Assembly (NCBI GenBank): GCA_949295905.1
Contig: CASFNA010000006.1
Coordinates: 62,001 to 126,000, forward strand
Direction: 5' to 3'
Length of the DNA stretch: 64,000 nt
From: an uncultured Prevotellaceae bacterium
GTDB lineage: Bacteria > Bacteroidota > Bacteroidia > Bacteroidales > Bacteroidaceae
The position numbers were made by a program, and so were the translations under genes. Under the pieces are notes generated by a model that worked only from the letters and a program-made list of their open reading frames with translations, did not search any database and had not been told where the DNA came from. Each line of letters starts with the position of its first letter. Within the stretch, counting starts at the first letter, position 1. Positions 24,669 through 34,498 of the stretch are shown here, piece after piece.

Positions 24669-25343
24669 TTATTTCAGCAGGTCGGGGCGCAGGCGCTTGG
24701 TGCGCTCATAGCTTTGCTCTATTTCCCAGTCCTTTATTTTAGCCTCGTTTCCGCTCAACAGGATGTCAGGCACGCGCCAACCCTTGTAGTCGGCAGGGCG
24801 CGTATATATGGGAGCGGAGAGCATGTCGTCCTGGAAACAGTCGGACAGGGCGCTCTGGTCGTCGCTGATTACGCCGGGCACGAGTCTCACAATGGCATCG
24901 GCCATAACAGCTGCGGCCAGTTCGCCGCCCGTCAGCACGTAGTCGCCTATGCTTATTTCGCGCGTTATCAGGTGGTCGCGCACGCGCTGGTCTATGCCCT
25001 TGTAGTGGCCGCAGAGTATTATTAGGTTGCCTTTCAGCGACAGGTCGTTGGCTATGTGCTGGTCAAACTGCTCGCCGTCGGGCGATGTGTAGATTACCTC
25101 GTCGTATTCCCTTTCGGCCTTCAGCGCGCTTATGGCGCGGTCAATCGGCTCGCACTGCATCACCATCCCGGCGAAGCCGCCGTATGGATAGTCATCAACG
25201 CGCCGCCACTTGTCCGTGGAGTAGTCGCGCAGGTTGTGCAGGTGGATTTCCGCAAGACCTTTTTTCTGGGCGCGCGCAAGTATTGATTCGTGCACAAAGC
25301 CCTCAAGCATTTCGGGCAATACGGTGATGATGTCTATTCGCAT
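24669..25343 (-). CDS. trmD: tRNA (guanine37-N1)-methyltransferase
   Basis: A 224-residue SPOUT methyltransferase that methylates G37 of tRNAs and prevents frameshifting. Seen: [20 protein letters not shown] at the N terminus, the knot segment [12 protein letters not shown] (family GHYEGIDQR), and [19 protein letters not shown]. The start at 25343 is chosen because family members begin here; 24 extra upstream codons are not conserved-looking. Length is normal. Confidence 0.95.
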   Translation of the reverse strand: MRIDIITVLPEMLEGFVHESILARAQKKGLAEIHLHNLRDYSTDKWRRVDDYPYGGFAGMVMQCEPIDRAISALKAEREYDEVIYTSPDGEQFDQHIANDLSLKGNLIILCGHYKGIDQRVRDHLITREISIGDYVLTGGELAAAVMADAIVRLVPGVISDDQSALSDCFQDDMLSAPIYTRPADYKGWRVPDILLSGNEAKIKDWEIEQSYERTKRLRPDLLK

Positions 25344-25464
25344 GATAAAAATGTTGACACCCATCACAACTCTTCCAAGAGTAGGTTGCTCATGTACGCC
25401 TATTGAAATAGGCAAGGCATTCCAAGCTCCCTCCCTTTGGAAGTGGTAGGGTGGGTGTTTGGTT

Positions 25465-25890
25465 TTATAGTTCCTTCTTCAGTTTCTCGGCCATGTCGGC
25501 ATACTCCTCGTCGGTAAGATACACCTCCTGCGGATTCATGCGGAACACTCCGCCGAAGTCGGGGCCGCCCACATACTTGGGCACGAGGTGGAAGTGCAGG
25601 TGCGACAGGGTGTCGGAGTAAGCTCCGTAGTTGATTTTGTCGGGGTTGAACACCTTTTGCATGGCGCGCGTAGTGCGTGCCACGTCGGCCATGAAGGCGT
25701 TGCGCTCATCGTCGGTGAGCAGGTTGAGGTCGTCCACATGGCCGTCATAAGCCACGAGGCAACGCCCCCGGTATGTCTGTTCCTTGAATATGAACAGGCG
25801 CGAAACGCTTAGTTTCGCCACCTCAATCATCAGGTTGTGCTGTGTCTCGTTGTTCTGGCAGTAGAGACAGTCCTTAGGGTCGCTTTTCAT
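25465..25890 (-). CDS. HIT family nucleotide-binding protein
   Basis: A 141-residue histidine triad protein with HLHFHLVPK (H97, H99, H101), the active site for nucleotide phosphoramide or dinucleotide hydrolysis. An N-terminal CLYCQ (C8, C11) could bind zinc, as in some HIT proteins. The ATG at 25890 is favoured: the upstream ATG leaves only a poor N-terminal extension, and the promoter at 25958-25988 allows both. trmD lies 121 bases downstream and may be cotranscribed. Confidence 0.9.
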   Translation of the reverse strand: MKSDPKDCLYCQNNETQHNLMIEVAKLSVSRLFIFKEQTYRGRCLVAYDGHVDDLNLLTDDERNAFMADVARTTRAMQKVFNPDKINYGAYSDTLSHLHFHLVPKYVGGPDFGGVFRMNPQEVYLTDEEYADMAEKLKKEL

Positions 25891-25957
25891 TTTTCTGACT
25901 GTTTTATAGTTTATGTATGTGCCGTAACGCATTGTTCAATGCGCGGCAATTTGCCTA

Positions 25958-25988
25958 CAAAGATAGTATATAATTGTTAAAATGGCAA
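25958..25988 (-). promoter_or_regulatory. Predicted promoter of the HIT gene
   Basis: Minus strand TTG (25988-25986), 20 bases, TATCTTTG (25965-25958). Confidence 0.55.
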
Positions 25989-26129
25989 GTAAAGCGGCGT
26001 TTATTTTGTAAAACTGATATTTTCATGCCACGTTGTAATACAGTCGGACAGCCTTCTCGGGCAGCGTTTGGTAGATTGTTTTACTATGTGTTTATATCAG
26101 TTGCGTAATATCTTGGTGCTCAATGTGTT

Positions 26130-26222
26130 ATGAAAGGCCGTCTTTTGCAGGCCAAAAGACGGCGAATTGCAACGTAAAAGGCCACCTTTCGTAACACGAA
26201 AGGTGGCCTTTGGCTTTGCATC
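26130..26222. repeat. GC-core 22-base module array, locus F
   Basis: Four modules; the last two form a 15-bp perfect hairpin (AAAGGCCACCTTTCG, 5-base loop, reverse complement). It lies just after the lpdA stop, in a 353-base gap that otherwise holds only the HIT promoter. Confidence 0.85.
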
Positions 26223-26243
26223 CTGCATACGCCGGCATTTGGG

Positions 26244-27560
26244 TCAGCCCATAAGCAGCTCGGCGATGGTGGGGTGTATGTGCGTGATTTCGTTCAGCTG
26301 GCCTACGGTGCAGCCCATGTTCATGAGTGCGGTGGCCTCTTGCACGATGTCGGCTGCGTGCTGTCCGCATGCGTGGCAGCCTATTAGCCTGCCGTCGCCG
26401 TCGGTGAGCAGCTTTAGCAGACCGCCGTCGGCCTCGTCGGCTACGGCTCGTCCGTTGGCGCGGTAAGGCGTCTTGCGCACGGAGTATTCCGTGCCCGTGT
26501 CCTTGCACTGGCTCTCAGTCAGTCCAACGGCGGCGGCCTCGGGGTTGGTGAACACCGCCGAAGGCATGATGTCGAGGCGGATGTTGTTGGCGCGGCCGAG
26601 TATGTGGTTGACGCAGCGCATGCCCTGCATTATGGCCGCATGGGCGAGCATGCAGCGGCCGTTGACATCGCCAATGGCGTAAACGCCACCGATGTTGGTC
26701 TGCATGTTGTCGTCAACGGCGATGCAGCCGCGCTCAGTCTTTATGCCTAAAGTTTCTAATCCGATGCCCTCTATGTTGGCCGCGCGCCCCGTGGCTACGA
26801 GTACCGCGTCGGCAACGGCTGCGCCTGGCTTGCCCTTGCATGTGTAATCCACCTGTAGCCCGTCGCCGGTCTCGCTGATGCTGGTCACTCCGGCTTGCAT
26901 CGTGAACTTCACTCCGCGCTTCTCCATGGCCTTGCGCACGCGGCGCGAGATGTCGGCATCGTATGGTGGCAGGCATTCTTTCATGTACTCTATGACGCTG
27001 ACTTCGCAGCCGAAACTTCTGAACACCGAGGCGAACTCGAGACCTATTACGCCTGCGCCGATGATGCAGAGCCGCCTGGGCAGGGTGCCGATGGCGAGCA
27101 ATCCGGTAGAGTCGAGCACGCCGGGCAGGCCGATGCCGTCTATTGGGGGCAGCTTCGGACGTGAGCCGGTGGCTATGATGATGTTGTCGGCGGTGTATTC
27201 CTCGCCGCCAGCCGACACCGTATTGGCACTTGTCAGTACGCCGTCTGCGCGCACGAGGGTTATGCCAGGCTGCGCCATGAGCGTCTCGACGTCGCCGCGC
27301 AGCTTGTCTACAACATTGCGTTTACGCTCCGAAATCCTTGCGAAGTCAACCTGTACGCCGTCTCCGCACACCCTTTTGGCTGCCTCAATGGACTCCGCGT
27401 CGTGGCAAAGCGCTTTCGTGGGGATGCACCCTTGGTTGAGGCATGTGCCGCCGATGTCGGCCTTTTCCACTATGGTTACGGTCAGTCCGTGGCGTGCGGC
27501 GTATGCCGCCGTGTGGTAGCCGCCCGGCCCTGCACCTATGATTAGCAAGTCAGTCTTCAT
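26244..27560 (-). CDS. lpdA: Dihydrolipoyl dehydrogenase (E3 / L-protein)
   Basis: A 438-residue flavoprotein disulfide reductase that reoxidises dihydrolipoyl-GcvH with NAD. Seen: FAD motif GAGPGG (9-14), redox disulfide C40/C45 in GGTCLNQGCIPTK, NAD motif GAGVIGLEFA, YAIGDVNGR, and C-terminal HPTIAE with H429 and E434. Slightly shorter than typical enzymes of about 460-475 residues. It lies 11 bases after gcvPB, so it serves as the L-protein of the glycine cleavage system; it may serve other lipoyl complexes too. Confidence 0.94.
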   Translation of the reverse strand: MKTDLLIIGAGPGGYHTAAYAARHGLTVTIVEKADIGGTCLNQGCIPTKALCHDAESIEAAKRVCGDGVQVDFARISERKRNVVDKLRGDVETLMAQPGITLVRADGVLTSANTVSAGGEEYTADNIIIATGSRPKLPPIDGIGLPGVLDSTGLLAIGTLPRRLCIIGAGVIGLEFASVFRSFGCEVSVIEYMKECLPPYDADISRRVRKAMEKRGVKFTMQAGVTSISETGDGLQVDYTCKGKPGAAVADAVLVATGRAANIEGIGLETLGIKTERGCIAVDDNMQTNIGGVYAIGDVNGRCMLAHAAIMQGMRCVNHILGRANNIRLDIMPSAVFTNPEAAAVGLTESQCKDTGTEYSVRKTPYRANGRAVADEADGGLLKLLTDGDGRLIGCHACGQHAADIVQEATALMNMGCTVGQLNEITHIHPTIAELLMG

Positions 27561-27571
27561 TGTTTTGCGGC

Positions 27572-29014
27572 TTATGTGTATTTCAGGACAGGGTTCTTTG
27601 CCGCCAGAACGTCGTCAACGCGCCCTATCGGGGCGTTGTGCGGTGCGCTCTTCACGGTGTCAGGCTCGTCCTTCGCCTCCCTTGCTATTTCACGCATCAC
27701 GCTTATGAAGCCGTCTATGGTCTCCTTGCTCTCGTTCTCGGTCGGTTCGAGCATCATCGCCTCGTGGAATAGCAGGGGGAAGTAGATAGTCGGGGCGTGG
27801 TAGCCGAAGTCGAGCAGGCGCTTTGCTACGTCCATTGTCGTTACGCCTGTAGACTTGTCGCGCAGGCCGTCGAACACGAACTCGTGCTTGCACAAGCCCT
27901 TGATGGGCAGTTCATACACGTCCTTAAGGCATTCCTTTATGTAGTTGGCGTTGAGCGTTGCGAGCGGTCCTACCATCTTCAGGTTTTCCCTGCCGAGCGT
28001 CAGGATGTAGGCATACGCCTTCACGTCAACGCAGAAGTTGCCGAGGAATGCGCCCACGCTGATGTCGCCTTCGCCGCTTGTCTCAACGTCGTATTTGTCC
28101 CCGTTCTTCACTACGCGCGGCTTGGGCAGGAATTGTTCCAGTCCGCTCCTTACGCCGACAGGGCCGCTTCCCGGGCCGCCTCCGCCGTGAGGGGTGGAGA
28201 AGGTCTTGTGTAGGTTGATGTGCATCACGTCGAAGCCCATGTCGCCCGGGCGGCATACGCCGAGCATTGGGTTGAGGTTCGCACCGTCGTAGTACATTAG
28301 TGCGCCGCACTTGTGCACCATTTCGGCTATCTCCGGGATGCCCGGTTCGAACAGTCCGAGCGTGTTGGGGTTTGTCATCATCATCGCCGCAACAGTGTCG
28401 TCGAGCAGTCCGCGCAGGTGCTCGATGTCAACCGTGCCGTCGGCGGTGCTCTTCACCTCGACCACCTCAAGTCCGCAGACCGCAGCCGAGGCCGGGTTTG
28501 TGCCGTGAGCGGAGTCGGGCACGATGACCTTTGTCCGCTTTATGTCGCCGCGGCTCTCGTGGTAGGCGCGGATGACCATCAGTCCTGTCAGCTCGCCGTG
28601 CGCCCCGGCAAAGGGGTTGAGGGTGAACTCGGCCAGGCCGGTGATGGCCGACAGCGACCTTTGCAGGTTGTAGTAGACGGCCAGCGCGCCCTGGCAGGTG
28701 TCCGTGGGTTGCGCCGGATGTACTTCTGTAAACTCCTTCCTTGCGGCCATTTCCTCGTCGATGTAGGGGTTGTACTTCATCGTGCAGCTGCCAAGGGGGT
28801 AGAAGCCGTTGTCCACTCCGAAGTTGTTGCCGCTCATGTTTGTGTAGTGGCGCACTACGGTAAGCTCGTCGCATTCGGGCAGGTCGGCGTCTTCCTTGCG
28901 CTTCATGTCCGCCGGCAGCTCGTAGTCGCCGTATGTGTTTTCCGGCAAAGAGCAAGCCCTGCGTCCCTCGTGCGACAGCTCGAATATCAGTTTGCCATAC
29001 AGTTTGTTGTTCAT
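27572..29014 (-). CDS. gcvPB: Glycine dehydrogenase (decarboxylating) subunit 2
   Basis: A 480-residue PLP subunit of the two-subunit P-protein that decarboxylates glycine and passes aminomethyl to lipoyl-GcvH. Seen: LGSCTMKYNP, FAGAHGELTG, DSAHGTNPASA, YYDGANLN and the PLP lysine K270 in MHINLHKTFSTPHGGGGPG. The length is normal for subunit 2. It is flanked by gcvPA (36 bases) and lpdA (11 bases), giving a complete set of genes. Confidence 0.95.
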   Translation of the reverse strand: MNNKLYGKLIFELSHEGRRACSLPENTYGDYELPADMKRKEDADLPECDELTVVRHYTNMSGNNFGVDNGFYPLGSCTMKYNPYIDEEMAARKEFTEVHPAQPTDTCQGALAVYYNLQRSLSAITGLAEFTLNPFAGAHGELTGLMVIRAYHESRGDIKRTKVIVPDSAHGTNPASAAVCGLEVVEVKSTADGTVDIEHLRGLLDDTVAAMMMTNPNTLGLFEPGIPEIAEMVHKCGALMYYDGANLNPMLGVCRPGDMGFDVMHINLHKTFSTPHGGGGPGSGPVGVRSGLEQFLPKPRVVKNGDKYDVETSGEGDISVGAFLGNFCVDVKAYAYILTLGRENLKMVGPLATLNANYIKECLKDVYELPIKGLCKHEFVFDGLRDKSTGVTTMDVAKRLLDFGYHAPTIYFPLLFHEAMMLEPTENESKETIDGFISVMREIAREAKDEPDTVKSAPHNAPIGRVDDVLAAKNPVLKYT

Positions 29015-29050
29015 TTTCTTACGGTTAAGGGTTTGTAACCTTGTCTTTTG

Positions 29051-30367
29051 TCACTTGCACAGCTCTACAAGACGGTCAATCTCGTCCTTAGTGCGCTTCT
29101 CGGTCACGGCGAACATTATTTCGTCCTGCGCCGTCTTGACACCTCCGAGGATGCCGTTTGCTTCCAGTTTTTGCCGCAAAGCGTCCACGTCGCCATCGTA
29201 TTTCACACAGAATTCGTTGAAGAACGGGCGGTCGAAAGACAGCCGGAAGCGGCCTGTCTTCATGAGCTCGTCGCAGAGGTAGTGCGCCCCTGCATACGAG
29301 AGTTGCGCCGCCTCCTTCAGTCCATGCTTGCCCATTACCGACATGTAGATTGTCACATACAACGCCATCAGGCTCTCGTTGGAGCAGATGTTCGACGTGG
29401 CTTTCTGTCGGCGGATGTGCTGTTCGCGTGCCTGAAGCGTCAAAACGAACGCGCGGTTGCCGTTGGTGTCGAGCGTCTGGCCTACGATGCGTCCCGGCAT
29501 CTTGCGCATCAGCTTCTCCGTGCAGCACATGTAGCCGAGCGAAGGGCCGCCGAACGACATCGGTATGCCGAGTGACTGGCCGTCGCCTACTGCAATGTCG
29601 GCTCCCCACTCGCCGGGAGTCTTAAGCAATGCAAGGTCTGCGGCTACGGAGTTCATTATGAGCAACGCCTTGTTTTCATGGCAGGCATCGGCCAGTCCGC
29701 TGTAGTCTTCAACGATGCCGTAGCGGTTTGGCTGCTGCACCACGACTCCGGCAACGCCGCCCTGACCAAGCCTGTGCTTCATTGCGGCCATGTCTGTAGC
29801 GCCTTCAGCTTGTTTTACGGTTTCGATGTTGATGCCGTGGAAGTGGGCGTAGGTCTTGATTACGGCTGTGGTCTTGGGGTCAACGGTGTCCGATACGAGC
29901 ACGGTGTCGGTTTTCTTTGTCGCCGCCTTGGCCATCATCACGGCTTCGGCGGTGGCCGTCGTGCCATCATACATCGATGCGTTGGATATGTCCATGCCAG
30001 TAAGGCGCGCCATCATAGTCTGGTATTCGAAGATGTAATGCAGCGTGCCTTGCGATATTTCCGCCTGGTAGGGGGTGTAACTTGTAAGGAACTCAGAGCG
30101 TTCCACGATGTAGGGAATGAGCGACGGAGTGTAATGGTCGTACACTCCGGCACCTGCAAAGCATATGAGCTGCTTGTCGTTACGGCACAGTTTGTCGAAG
30201 AAACGCCTTACCTCCATCTCGCTCATTGCCTCGGGCAGGTCGTAGTCTCCTTGCAAACGGATTTGCCGCGGCACGTCGGCGTACAGGTCGTCGAGTGTCT
30301 TTACGCCTATACGTGACAGCATCCCCTCGATGTCTTCAGGCGTATGAGGAAAATACTTGAATGTCAT
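29051..30367 (-). CDS. gcvPA: Glycine dehydrogenase (decarboxylating) subunit 1
   Basis: A 438-residue partner of GcvPB, homologous to the N-terminal half of the single-chain P-protein. Seen: MTFKYFPHTPEDIEGMLSRI, FAGAGVYDHYTPSLI, SFLTSYTPYQAEISQGTLHY as EFLTSYTPYQAEISQG, and DISNASMYDGTTATAEA. Split gcvP genes are common in Bacteroidetes. It lies 66 bases after gcvH, the gap holding a short word repeat, and 36 bases before gcvPB. Confidence 0.95.
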   Translation of the reverse strand: MTFKYFPHTPEDIEGMLSRIGVKTLDDLYADVPRQIRLQGDYDLPEAMSEMEVRRFFDKLCRNDKQLICFAGAGVYDHYTPSLIPYIVERSEFLTSYTPYQAEISQGTLHYIFEYQTMMARLTGMDISNASMYDGTTATAEAVMMAKAATKKTDTVLVSDTVDPKTTAVIKTYAHFHGINIETVKQAEGATDMAAMKHRLGQGGVAGVVVQQPNRYGIVEDYSGLADACHENKALLIMNSVAADLALLKTPGEWGADIAVGDGQSLGIPMSFGGPSLGYMCCTEKLMRKMPGRIVGQTLDTNGNRAFVLTLQAREQHIRRQKATSNICSNESLMALYVTIYMSVMGKHGLKEAAQLSYAGAHYLCDELMKTGRFRLSFDRPFFNEFCVKYDGDVDALRQKLEANGILGGVKTAQDEIMFAVTEKRTKDEIDRLVELCK

Positions 30368-30369
30368 TT

Positions 30370-30427
30370 GCGGTTATACGGTTATGGGTTTATGAGGTTA
30401 TACGGTTTTTGCGGTTATGGGGTTCGT
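30370..30427. repeat. GGTTAT-word tandem array between gcvH and gcvPA
   Basis: Five or six degenerate 8-11 base copies of CGGTTATAC or GGTTATGGG (30370-30427), filling the gap. It is one of several short-word arrays found between genes in this window. Confidence 0.65.
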
Positions 30428-30433
30428 GGCCGT

Positions 30434-30814
30434 TTACTTGTTGCAGAACTCCTCGTAAGCTTTTGCGTCCATGAGGTTGTCAAGTTCGGACGCGTCAGAC
30501 AGTTCAACCTTTATAATCCAGTTGGCGTATGCGTCCTGGTTGACAAGTTCCGGTGTGTCTTCCAAAGCCTCGTTCACCTCTACCACCTTGCCGCTTACAG
30601 GGGCGTTGAGGTCGCTGGCCGCCTTGACACTTTCCACTGCGCCAAACTCTTCGTCAGCTTCGATTTCGTCGTCAACTTCAGGCATGTCAACGTACACTAT
30701 GTTGCCAAGTGCGTTCTGTGCGTAGTCCGTTATGCCGATGTAGCCATAACCACCTTCTACCTTTACGTATTCGTGTGACTCTGAATAATAGAGTCCTTCA
30801 ATAACTTTTGCCAT
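30434..30814 (-). CDS. gcvH: Glycine cleavage system H protein
   Basis: A 126-residue lipoyl carrier protein. Seen: [20 protein letters not shown] at the N terminus and the lipoylation lysine K64 in [18 protein letters not shown]. It shuttles the aminomethyl group between P- and T-proteins and electrons to the L-protein. Length is normal. lplA at the head of the cluster can attach lipoate to it. Confidence 0.96.
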   Translation of the reverse strand: MAKVIEGLYYSESHEYVKVEGGYGYIGITDYAQNALGNIVYVDMPEVDDEIEADEEFGAVESVKAASDLNAPVSGKVVEVNEALEDTPELVNQDAYANWIIKVELSDASELDNLMDAKAYEEFCNK

Positions 30815-30843
30815 GATGTCTATTGTTTTTTTAGTTAAAAGTT

Positions 30844-30913
30844 AAAAGTGAAGAGTGAAAAATCCAAGTGCCTTGTAGGTAATGGATTTTTCGTTTTTCA
30901 CTGTTCGTTTTTC
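30844..30913. repeat. GTGAAAA-word palindrome between gcvT and gcvH
   Basis: Left arm 30844-30866 (AAAGTGAAGAGTGAAAAATC plus CA) and right arm 30883-30913 are imperfect reverse complements. Arm tips carry AATCCA as in the recJ-recQ palindrome. The right arm touches the gcvT stop codon. Confidence 0.8.
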
Positions 30914-32006
30914 ATTTCTTATAATGCTTTTCGTAAAATCTCTTCTTCACGACAGTACCGGGGAATGTCTTTTTGCGTATCTGCACGTCGAGTTGTGTAC
31001 CCTGTTTTGCGTACGCCGCGTCAACCAGAGCCATGCAGACGCTCCGTCCCGTGGATATTGACTGGTATCCTGTGGTGACGGTGCCAATTTCCTTGCCGTC
31101 GCAAAGCACGGCATATCCGTGGCGTGGCACGGCGTGGCCTTGCAGCTCGATGCCTATAACTCTGCGGCTTACTCCGTCAGCCTTTTGTGCGGCTATGGCT
31201 TCCTTGCCGATGAATTCGGGCTTGTCAAGCTTGCAGAACATGCTCAGGCCTGCCATCACAGGGCTTATGTCGGCGCTCAACTCGTTGCCGTATAGTGGCA
31301 GGCCGACCTCGAAGCGCAGCGTGTCGCGGCATCCGAGTCCGCACGGCGTGCACCGTCCGCTCTCAATGAGCTTGTCCCAACAGCTGTTTATAGTGTCGGC
31401 GTCGGCATATATTTCGAAGCCGTCTTCGCCGGTATAGCCCGTGCGGCTTACGATTATTTCCTCTCCGCCGGTGGGCGTTACGGTTTTGAATGTATAGAAG
31501 GTAAGCTCCTTGCATTCAATGCCAAGCACCTGCTCAACCACTGTTTCAGCTTCAGGTCCTTGTACGGCGAGCTGGGAGTAGTGCGGCGAGGCATCCTCTA
31601 TGCACACGTCAAAGCCTTCGGTGTTCTGGCGCATCCATGCCAGGTCCTTGTCTGTATTGGCGGCGTTGATTACTAAGAAATACTTGTCGTCGGCCATTCT
31701 GTATACCAAGAGGTCGTCCACAGTGCCTCCGTCGGGGTACAGCATCATGCCGTAAAGCACCTGGCCTGCACCAATTGCGCGCACGTCGTTGGTGAAGATG
31801 TGGTTTACGTAGCGTTCCGCGTCCTTGCCGGTCACTATGGCTTCGCCCATGTGTGACACGTCAAAGACACCGCACCGTGTGCGCACGGCGTTGTGTTCTT
31901 CGATGATTGATGAATACTGTATGGGCATGTCGTATCCGGCAAAGGGTTGCATCAGCGCCCCCAAGGCCACATGCTTGTCATAAAGACAGGTTCTCTTGTT
32001 TTCCAT
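30912..32006 (-). CDS. gcvT: Glycine cleavage system T protein (aminomethyltransferase)
   Basis: A 364-residue folate enzyme that moves the methylene group from lipoyl-GcvH to tetrahydrofolate, releasing ammonia. Seen: [61 protein letters not shown], and [11 protein letters not shown] in the C-terminal barrel. Length is normal. It lies 28 bases after lplA. Confidence 0.96.
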   Translation of the reverse strand: MENKRTCLYDKHVALGALMQPFAGYDMPIQYSSIIEEHNAVRTRCGVFDVSHMGEAIVTGKDAERYVNHIFTNDVRAIGAGQVLYGMMLYPDGGTVDDLLVYRMADDKYFLVINAANTDKDLAWMRQNTEGFDVCIEDASPHYSQLAVQGPEAETVVEQVLGIECKELTFYTFKTVTPTGGEEIIVSRTGYTGEDGFEIYADADTINSCWDKLIESGRCTPCGLGCRDTLRFEVGLPLYGNELSADISPVMAGLSMFCKLDKPEFIGKEAIAAQKADGVSRRVIGIELQGHAVPRHGYAVLCDGKEIGTVTTGYQSISTGRSVCMALVDAAYAKQGTQLDVQIRKKTFPGTVVKKRFYEKHYKK

Positions 32007-32034
32007 ATATAATAAGGTTTACGATTAATGTCAG

Positions 32035-33012
32035 TCAGTCTTCCGTCAGCAGGCTGACGAAATCATCTTTGCCAAGATTCATTATTATGCCGTCCAGACG
32101 GTCAGGCAGAGCTTCGGCAACGGCTTCGCGCTCGAGCGGCACGCCCTTGAGGCATCCATTCAGCAAGCTGTCAACGTCGCCTGTTGCGAAGAAGTCGCCT
32201 GTCAGCCTTATGCTCCTGATTATTCCGCCTTTTACGTCAATCCTCGCCTCGATGCCTCCAACGCCGTCCATCCTGCGACGGCGGACGAGCGTATGCCGTG
32301 GGTCTTTGCCTTGTATGAAAGCCGGCGAGAGGTATACTTCTTGCTCGATGCGCTCTATTTCGGCCACGTCGTCATGCGTCAGGGCGTGTTCTCCTTCGCA
32401 AAGCGTGTGCCTGACGTATTCTTTCAGGTCTTCAGTTCCGGAATGCACATAGTCCTTCAGCAGGCCTATGCGGCGGCGGACACTCTCCACCCCCTTGCGC
32501 GTGAGCTTGTCTCCGGGCGGTGTTATGGCGTGGAGCATGTTTTCCATGTCAGTGTCATAGAGCATCGTGCCGTGCACTATGCTGCGTCCCGGCATATGGT
32601 AAAAGGCGTTGCCCGACACCTTGCGGCCGTCAACCATGATGTCGTTCCTGCCCGTGGCCGATGCGGCTACGCCCATTTGCCTGAGCATGAGCACTATCAT
32701 CATTATGTATCGGTTGAACGTAAGGTGTACGTCGTCGCTGCCTGTGACGAACGACAACATCACGTTGCCCTCGTCGGCGTATATGCAGCCGCCGCCGCTC
32801 TTTCGGCGGAACATGCCTATGCCGTTTGCCAGGCAGTATGCCGTGTCCACCTCGGCTGCCATCACTTGGTTGCGCCCGAACACAACTGACGGTTTCACCT
32901 GCCAGCAGAACATGTAGTCGCCCGCAGGCAGACGGCGCGCCACGTATTCCTCCATTGCCAGATAAAACGATGCCTTTCGTGTCTTTTCATAAGGTAAAGT
33001 GACGTACAGCAT
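32035..33012 (-). CDS. lplA: Lipoate-protein ligase A
   Basis: A 325-residue ligase that activates free lipoate with ATP and attaches it to lipoyl domains such as GcvH. Seen: lipoate/ATP site RRKSGGGC (69-76), NDIMVDGRKVSGNAFYH with catalytic K131, and a C-terminal accessory domain (VEARIDVKGGII-like as GIEARIDVKGGIIRSIRL). The ATG at 33012 is preferred; 12 extra upstream codons are possible. It heads lplA-gcvT-gcvH-gcvPA-gcvPB-lpdA, so one transcript can supply the whole glycine cleavage system and lipoylate it. Confidence 0.93.
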   Translation of the reverse strand: MLYVTLPYEKTRKASFYLAMEEYVARRLPAGDYMFCWQVKPSVVFGRNQVMAAEVDTAYCLANGIGMFRRKSGGGCIYADEGNVMLSFVTGSDDVHLTFNRYIMMIVLMLRQMGVAASATGRNDIMVDGRKVSGNAFYHMPGRSIVHGTMLYDTDMENMLHAITPPGDKLTRKGVESVRRRIGLLKDYVHSGTEDLKEYVRHTLCEGEHALTHDDVAEIERIEQEVYLSPAFIQGKDPRHTLVRRRRMDGVGGIEARIDVKGGIIRSIRLTGDFFATGDVDSLLNGCLKGVPLEREAVAEALPDRLDGIIMNLGKDDFVSLLTED

Positions 33013-33089
33013 TACGCTTTTCAAGTTTTTCAATGTACTATTTGCCAAAAGGTCATGACCGTGTTTCGGCCCCCATGGTTTTGTCTTAG

Positions 33090-33120
33090 CAAAGATAATG
33101 CAAAAATTCGAGTAAGCGAA
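33090..33120 (-). promoter_or_regulatory. Predicted promoter of the lplA-gcv cluster
   Basis: Minus strand TATCTTTG (33097-33090) with a weak TTCG (33120-33117) 19 bases upstream. No glycine riboswitch-like structure was recognised in the roughly 70-base leader. Confidence 0.4.
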
Positions 33121-33217
33121 GCAAAAACGAAAACTTTTTCGTTTTTGTTAGAGTGAGAGTTTTGCACAAGGCGGTAGGATGGCAAAATTAAAACGGAATA
33201 AAAAGGGTCTTGTTATG

Positions 33218-33305
33218 ATTTGCGGCCTTTTGCATTTCGAAAAGCCGCAAATTACCATGCAAAAGGCCGCCTTTCATAGTACGAAAGGCGGCCTTTTGCA
33301 TGACT
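33218..33305. repeat. GC-core 22-base module array, locus G
   Basis: Four modules in the gap between mnmA and lplA; the last two form a 19-bp perfect hairpin with ATGCAAAAGGCCGCCTTTC and its reverse complement. The remaining part of the 388-base gap has the lplA promoter and nothing else I can name. Confidence 0.85.
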
Positions 33306-33400
33306 GTTGGTAAGGTACTGATTTACAGTTTGTTACATTTTTATATGGTAAAATCATTTCCTGATGGTCGGAAAATATTTTATTTTACACAGTCGAATAT

Positions 33401-34498
33401 TCACTCCTCGCTTAAACATATTTCTCCGCTGCCGTAGCATAAGTGGTGCTGCTCGTCGTATACGGTGCAGAACTGGCCGGGGGCTACGCCCTGTATGAGG
33501 TCGTCGGAATGTACGGCGAACGAGCCGGCCGCGGTGCGTTCAAGTGTGGCGTGGTGGAATTCGGGGGTGTGGCGGATTTTGAATGCCACGCGCGCCGACG
33601 GCTGTCCCTGCCACGGGTCGCACGTAAGGAAGTTGAAGGCGTGCACGCCGAAGTCTCGCTTGTATGCCGTCAGTGGCTCGTAGCCCCGGCTTACGTAGAG
33701 GATGTTGGCCTCGATGTCTTTCTTCACGGCGTACCAGGGGCCGCCGCCGAAGCCGAGGCCGTGGCGCTGGCCGATGGTGTGAAACCACAACCCTTTGTGC
33801 TGTCCTATTTTGCGTCCTGTCTCCAGTTCAAGCACGTCGCCCGGCTTCTCGCCGAGGTAGCGGCGGATGTAGTCGTTGTAATTGATTTTTCCGAGGAAGC
33901 ATATACCCTGGCTGTCCTTGCGTTTTGCATTAATAAGATGCTCGCGTTCGGCAATGGCGCGCACTTCTTCTTTCATCATTCCTCCTATGGGGAAGAGGGC
34001 TTTCTTGAGTTGCCAGCCCTCTATTTGTGCGAGGAAATCAGTTTGGTCTTTCACGGGGTCGGGGCTTGTGGTTAGCCATTTCCGCCCGTCTATTATTTCC
34101 GTCTGTGCGTAGTGGCCTGTGGCTATGAGGTCGTAGGCGTGTCCGGCCTTCTGGTCGAATGCGCCGAACTTTATGAGGCGGTTGCACATTACGTCGGGGT
34201 TGGGCGTCAGTCCGGCGCGCACCTTGTCCATGGTGTAGCGCGTCACGTTGTCCCAATATTCACGGTGGCAGTCAACAACGGTCAGCTTGCAGCCGTACTT
34301 GGCGGCCACGGCGGTGGCCATCTCGAGGTCTTCCTCGCTTGAGCAGTCCCACTCCTCGGTCTCCTCGGGGCCTATTTTGATGTAGAAGCAGTCAGGGTGA
34401 AGGCCCTGCCTGGCCAGTTCGTACACCACGACGGAGCTGTCAACGCCGCCCGAGAGCAGCACGGCTATGCGCTTGTCCTTGATTAATTCATAGTTCAT
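33401..34498 (-). CDS. mnmA: tRNA-uridine 2-sulfurtransferase
   Basis: A 365-residue enzyme that thiolates U34 of Lys, Glu and Gln tRNAs. Seen: PP-loop SGGVDS (16-21), [15 protein letters not shown] with one catalytic Cys, [13 protein letters not shown] with the second, and the C-terminal barrel with GQFCTVYD. The ATG at 34498 starts [10 protein letters not shown]; these first residues are encoded by an AT-rich word repeat (ATGAACTATGAATTAAT), nearly the same as the start of folD. Upstream ATGs read further into that repeat and are less likely. Confidence 0.94.
   Translation of the reverse strand: MNYELIKDKRIAVLLSGGVDSSVVVYELARQGLHPDCFYIKIGPEETEEWDCSSEEDLEMATAVAAKYGCKLTVVDCHREYWDNVTRYTMDKVRAGLTPNPDVMCNRLIKFGAFDQKAGHAYDLIATGHYAQTEIIDGRKWLTTSPDPVKDQTDFLAQIEGWQLKKALFPIGGMMKEEVRAIAEREHLINAKRKDSQGICFLGKINYNDYIRRYLGEKPGDVLELETGRKIGQHKGLWFHTIGQRHGLGFGGGPWYAVKKDIEANILYVSRGYEPLTAYKRDFGVHAFNFLTCDPWQGQPSARVAFKIRHTPEFHHATLERTAAGSFAVHSDDLIQGVAPGQFCTVYDEQHHLCYGSGEICLSEE

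Noticed and set aside
33013..33120. Possible glycine riboswitch before the lplA-gcv cluster
   Set aside because: No tandem aptamer-like structure is visible and the predicted leader is too short.
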